DNA of 64,000 bases from NCBI RefSeq assembly GCF_003858395.1, contig NZ_QWEV01000005.1, positions 2,046,001 to 2,110,000 on the forward strand, written 5' to 3'. Below, piece after piece: positions 63,539-64,000 of the stretch. The notes beneath the pieces are model-generated. The model made no database searches. It was not told the origin of the DNA and saw only the letters and a program-made list of their open reading frames with translations. Each line of letters opens with the position of its first letter. Position 1 is the first letter of the stretch. The translations under genes were made by a program, and so were the position numbers. The DNA is from Acidipila sp. EB88. GTDB lineage: Bacteria > Acidobacteriota > Terriglobia > Terriglobales > Acidobacteriaceae.

Positions 63539-64000
63539 CTACCGAACAGGCCGAGCCGGCGCACCCTTGCGATCCGCATCGATATGCCGGCCAAGCCGGT
63601 ACACCAACCCCACCGACAACCCGAACTGTTCCTTGAAGTCACCCTTGCCCGTGCTGCTGTAATCCGTCAGCACCGCATCCGGCGAGATCCGGAACGCCAG
63701 CCGCGGCGAACGGTTCAGATCGATCGAACCGCCGATCGCACTGCCAAACGCCAGCTGGTTATCGAACAATCCCACCTCGCCCGGCGTCACCGGGTTGCCA
63801 AGGTTGTCCTTGCCAAGGTCGGAATCGAACTGGCCATACGTACCGCCAAACAGGGCATGCAGGCTGATCGAGCCATGCTCATTCGCCACCAGCCGGTACT
63901 GCGGGCCAGCCATGAACATGTACGAAGTCACCGCCGGACCGCGCACGCCAAAGTCGTTCGGCGTCACACCGCTCGTGCCGAAGTAGCCGCGCACGTTCGC
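63539..64000 (-). CDS. Outer membrane beta-barrel protein, C-terminal part (runs off the window)
   Basis: The last 154 or so residues of a porin/OmpA-barrel-like protein: alternating amphipathic strands (GPAVTSYMFMAGPQYRLV, GSISLHALFGGTYG, QLAFGSAIGGSIDL, RLAFRISPDAVLTD, FGLSVGLVYRLG) of the kind found in small 8-stranded barrels. The C-terminal aromatic residue is followed by a basic tail instead of ending in Phe/Tyr. The 5' part lies beyond base 64000. Confidence 0.75.
   Translation of the reverse strand, partial: ANVRGYFGTSGVTPNDFGVRGPAVTSYMFMAGPQYRLVANEHGSISLHALFGGTYGQFDSDLGKDNLGNPVTPGEVGLFDNQLAFGSAIGGSIDLNRSPRLAFRISPDAVLTDYSSTGKGDFKEQFGLSVGLVYRLGRHIDADRKGAPARPVR

Overview
The window is GC-rich chromosomal DNA, most likely from an Acidobacteriota member of the Terriglobia (Terriglobus/Granulicella/Edaphobacter type). 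This rests on gene content: an Oar-like TonB receptor with an N-terminal carboxypeptidase-regulatory domain, a huge NHL/Ig-like secreted protein, a beta-propeller sensor kinase, a GMC oxidoreductase with its Tat-exported small subunit, and a DUF5107/TPR sugar protein. The placement is inferred from families, not from a marker-gene tree.

Region 1 (1-9.3 kb) is housekeeping and secreted metabolism: a dienelactone hydrolase, msrA between two copies of a nested-palindrome repeat, a galM-galK pair, a cold-shock gene with a long leader, a BNR sialidase-like protein, a family-1 glycosyltransferase and a secreted adenosine-deaminase-like protein.

Region 2 (9.57-28.7 kb) looks like an old integrative island behind tRNA-Phe(GAA). 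A tyrosine integrase starts 78 bp after the tRNA and meets a small convergent HTH protein. Further in are a DUF5615 protein, a small membrane protein, the NHL/Ig giant divergent from a two-component system, a serine recombinase, a three-gene cluster (HTH protein, winged-helix protein, unknown protein) and an unknown 293-residue protein. The right part is a graveyard: a broken second serine recombinase, the N-terminus of a type III-like restriction/helicase protein, and a fragment homologous to the left-end integrase. Whether the NHL/two-component block belongs to the island is unresolved.

Region 3 (28.8-41.8 kb) looks like a sugar-use locus: GMC oxidoreductase, its Tat-signal small subunit and an Oar-type TonB receptor on the minus strand; then, on the plus strand, a LacI-type regulator, a DUF5107+TPR protein and an MFS sugar porter. 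The last two overlap, and palindromes sit beside the regulator.

Region 4 (42.4-64 kb) is mixed core genome: a type I phosphodiesterase, an EF-P paralogue of the EfpL/YeiP kind overlapping panE, a secreted hydrolase, an M24 aminopeptidase, a KdpD-like kinase and (frameshifted) KdpE-like regulator flanking an SDR, metK, a RodZ-like protein, an orphan MacB/FtsX permease, an SDR/TetR pair, a TetR/YdbC-like aldo-keto reductase pair, a frameshifted amidohydrolase, a GT-C glycosyltransferase and the end of a beta-barrel protein.

Two otherwise intact genes (KdpE-like regulator, amidohydrolase) are each broken by one missing C in a C-run, and a third (HTH protein) also changes frame. Consensus errors should be excluded before these are treated as pseudogenes.
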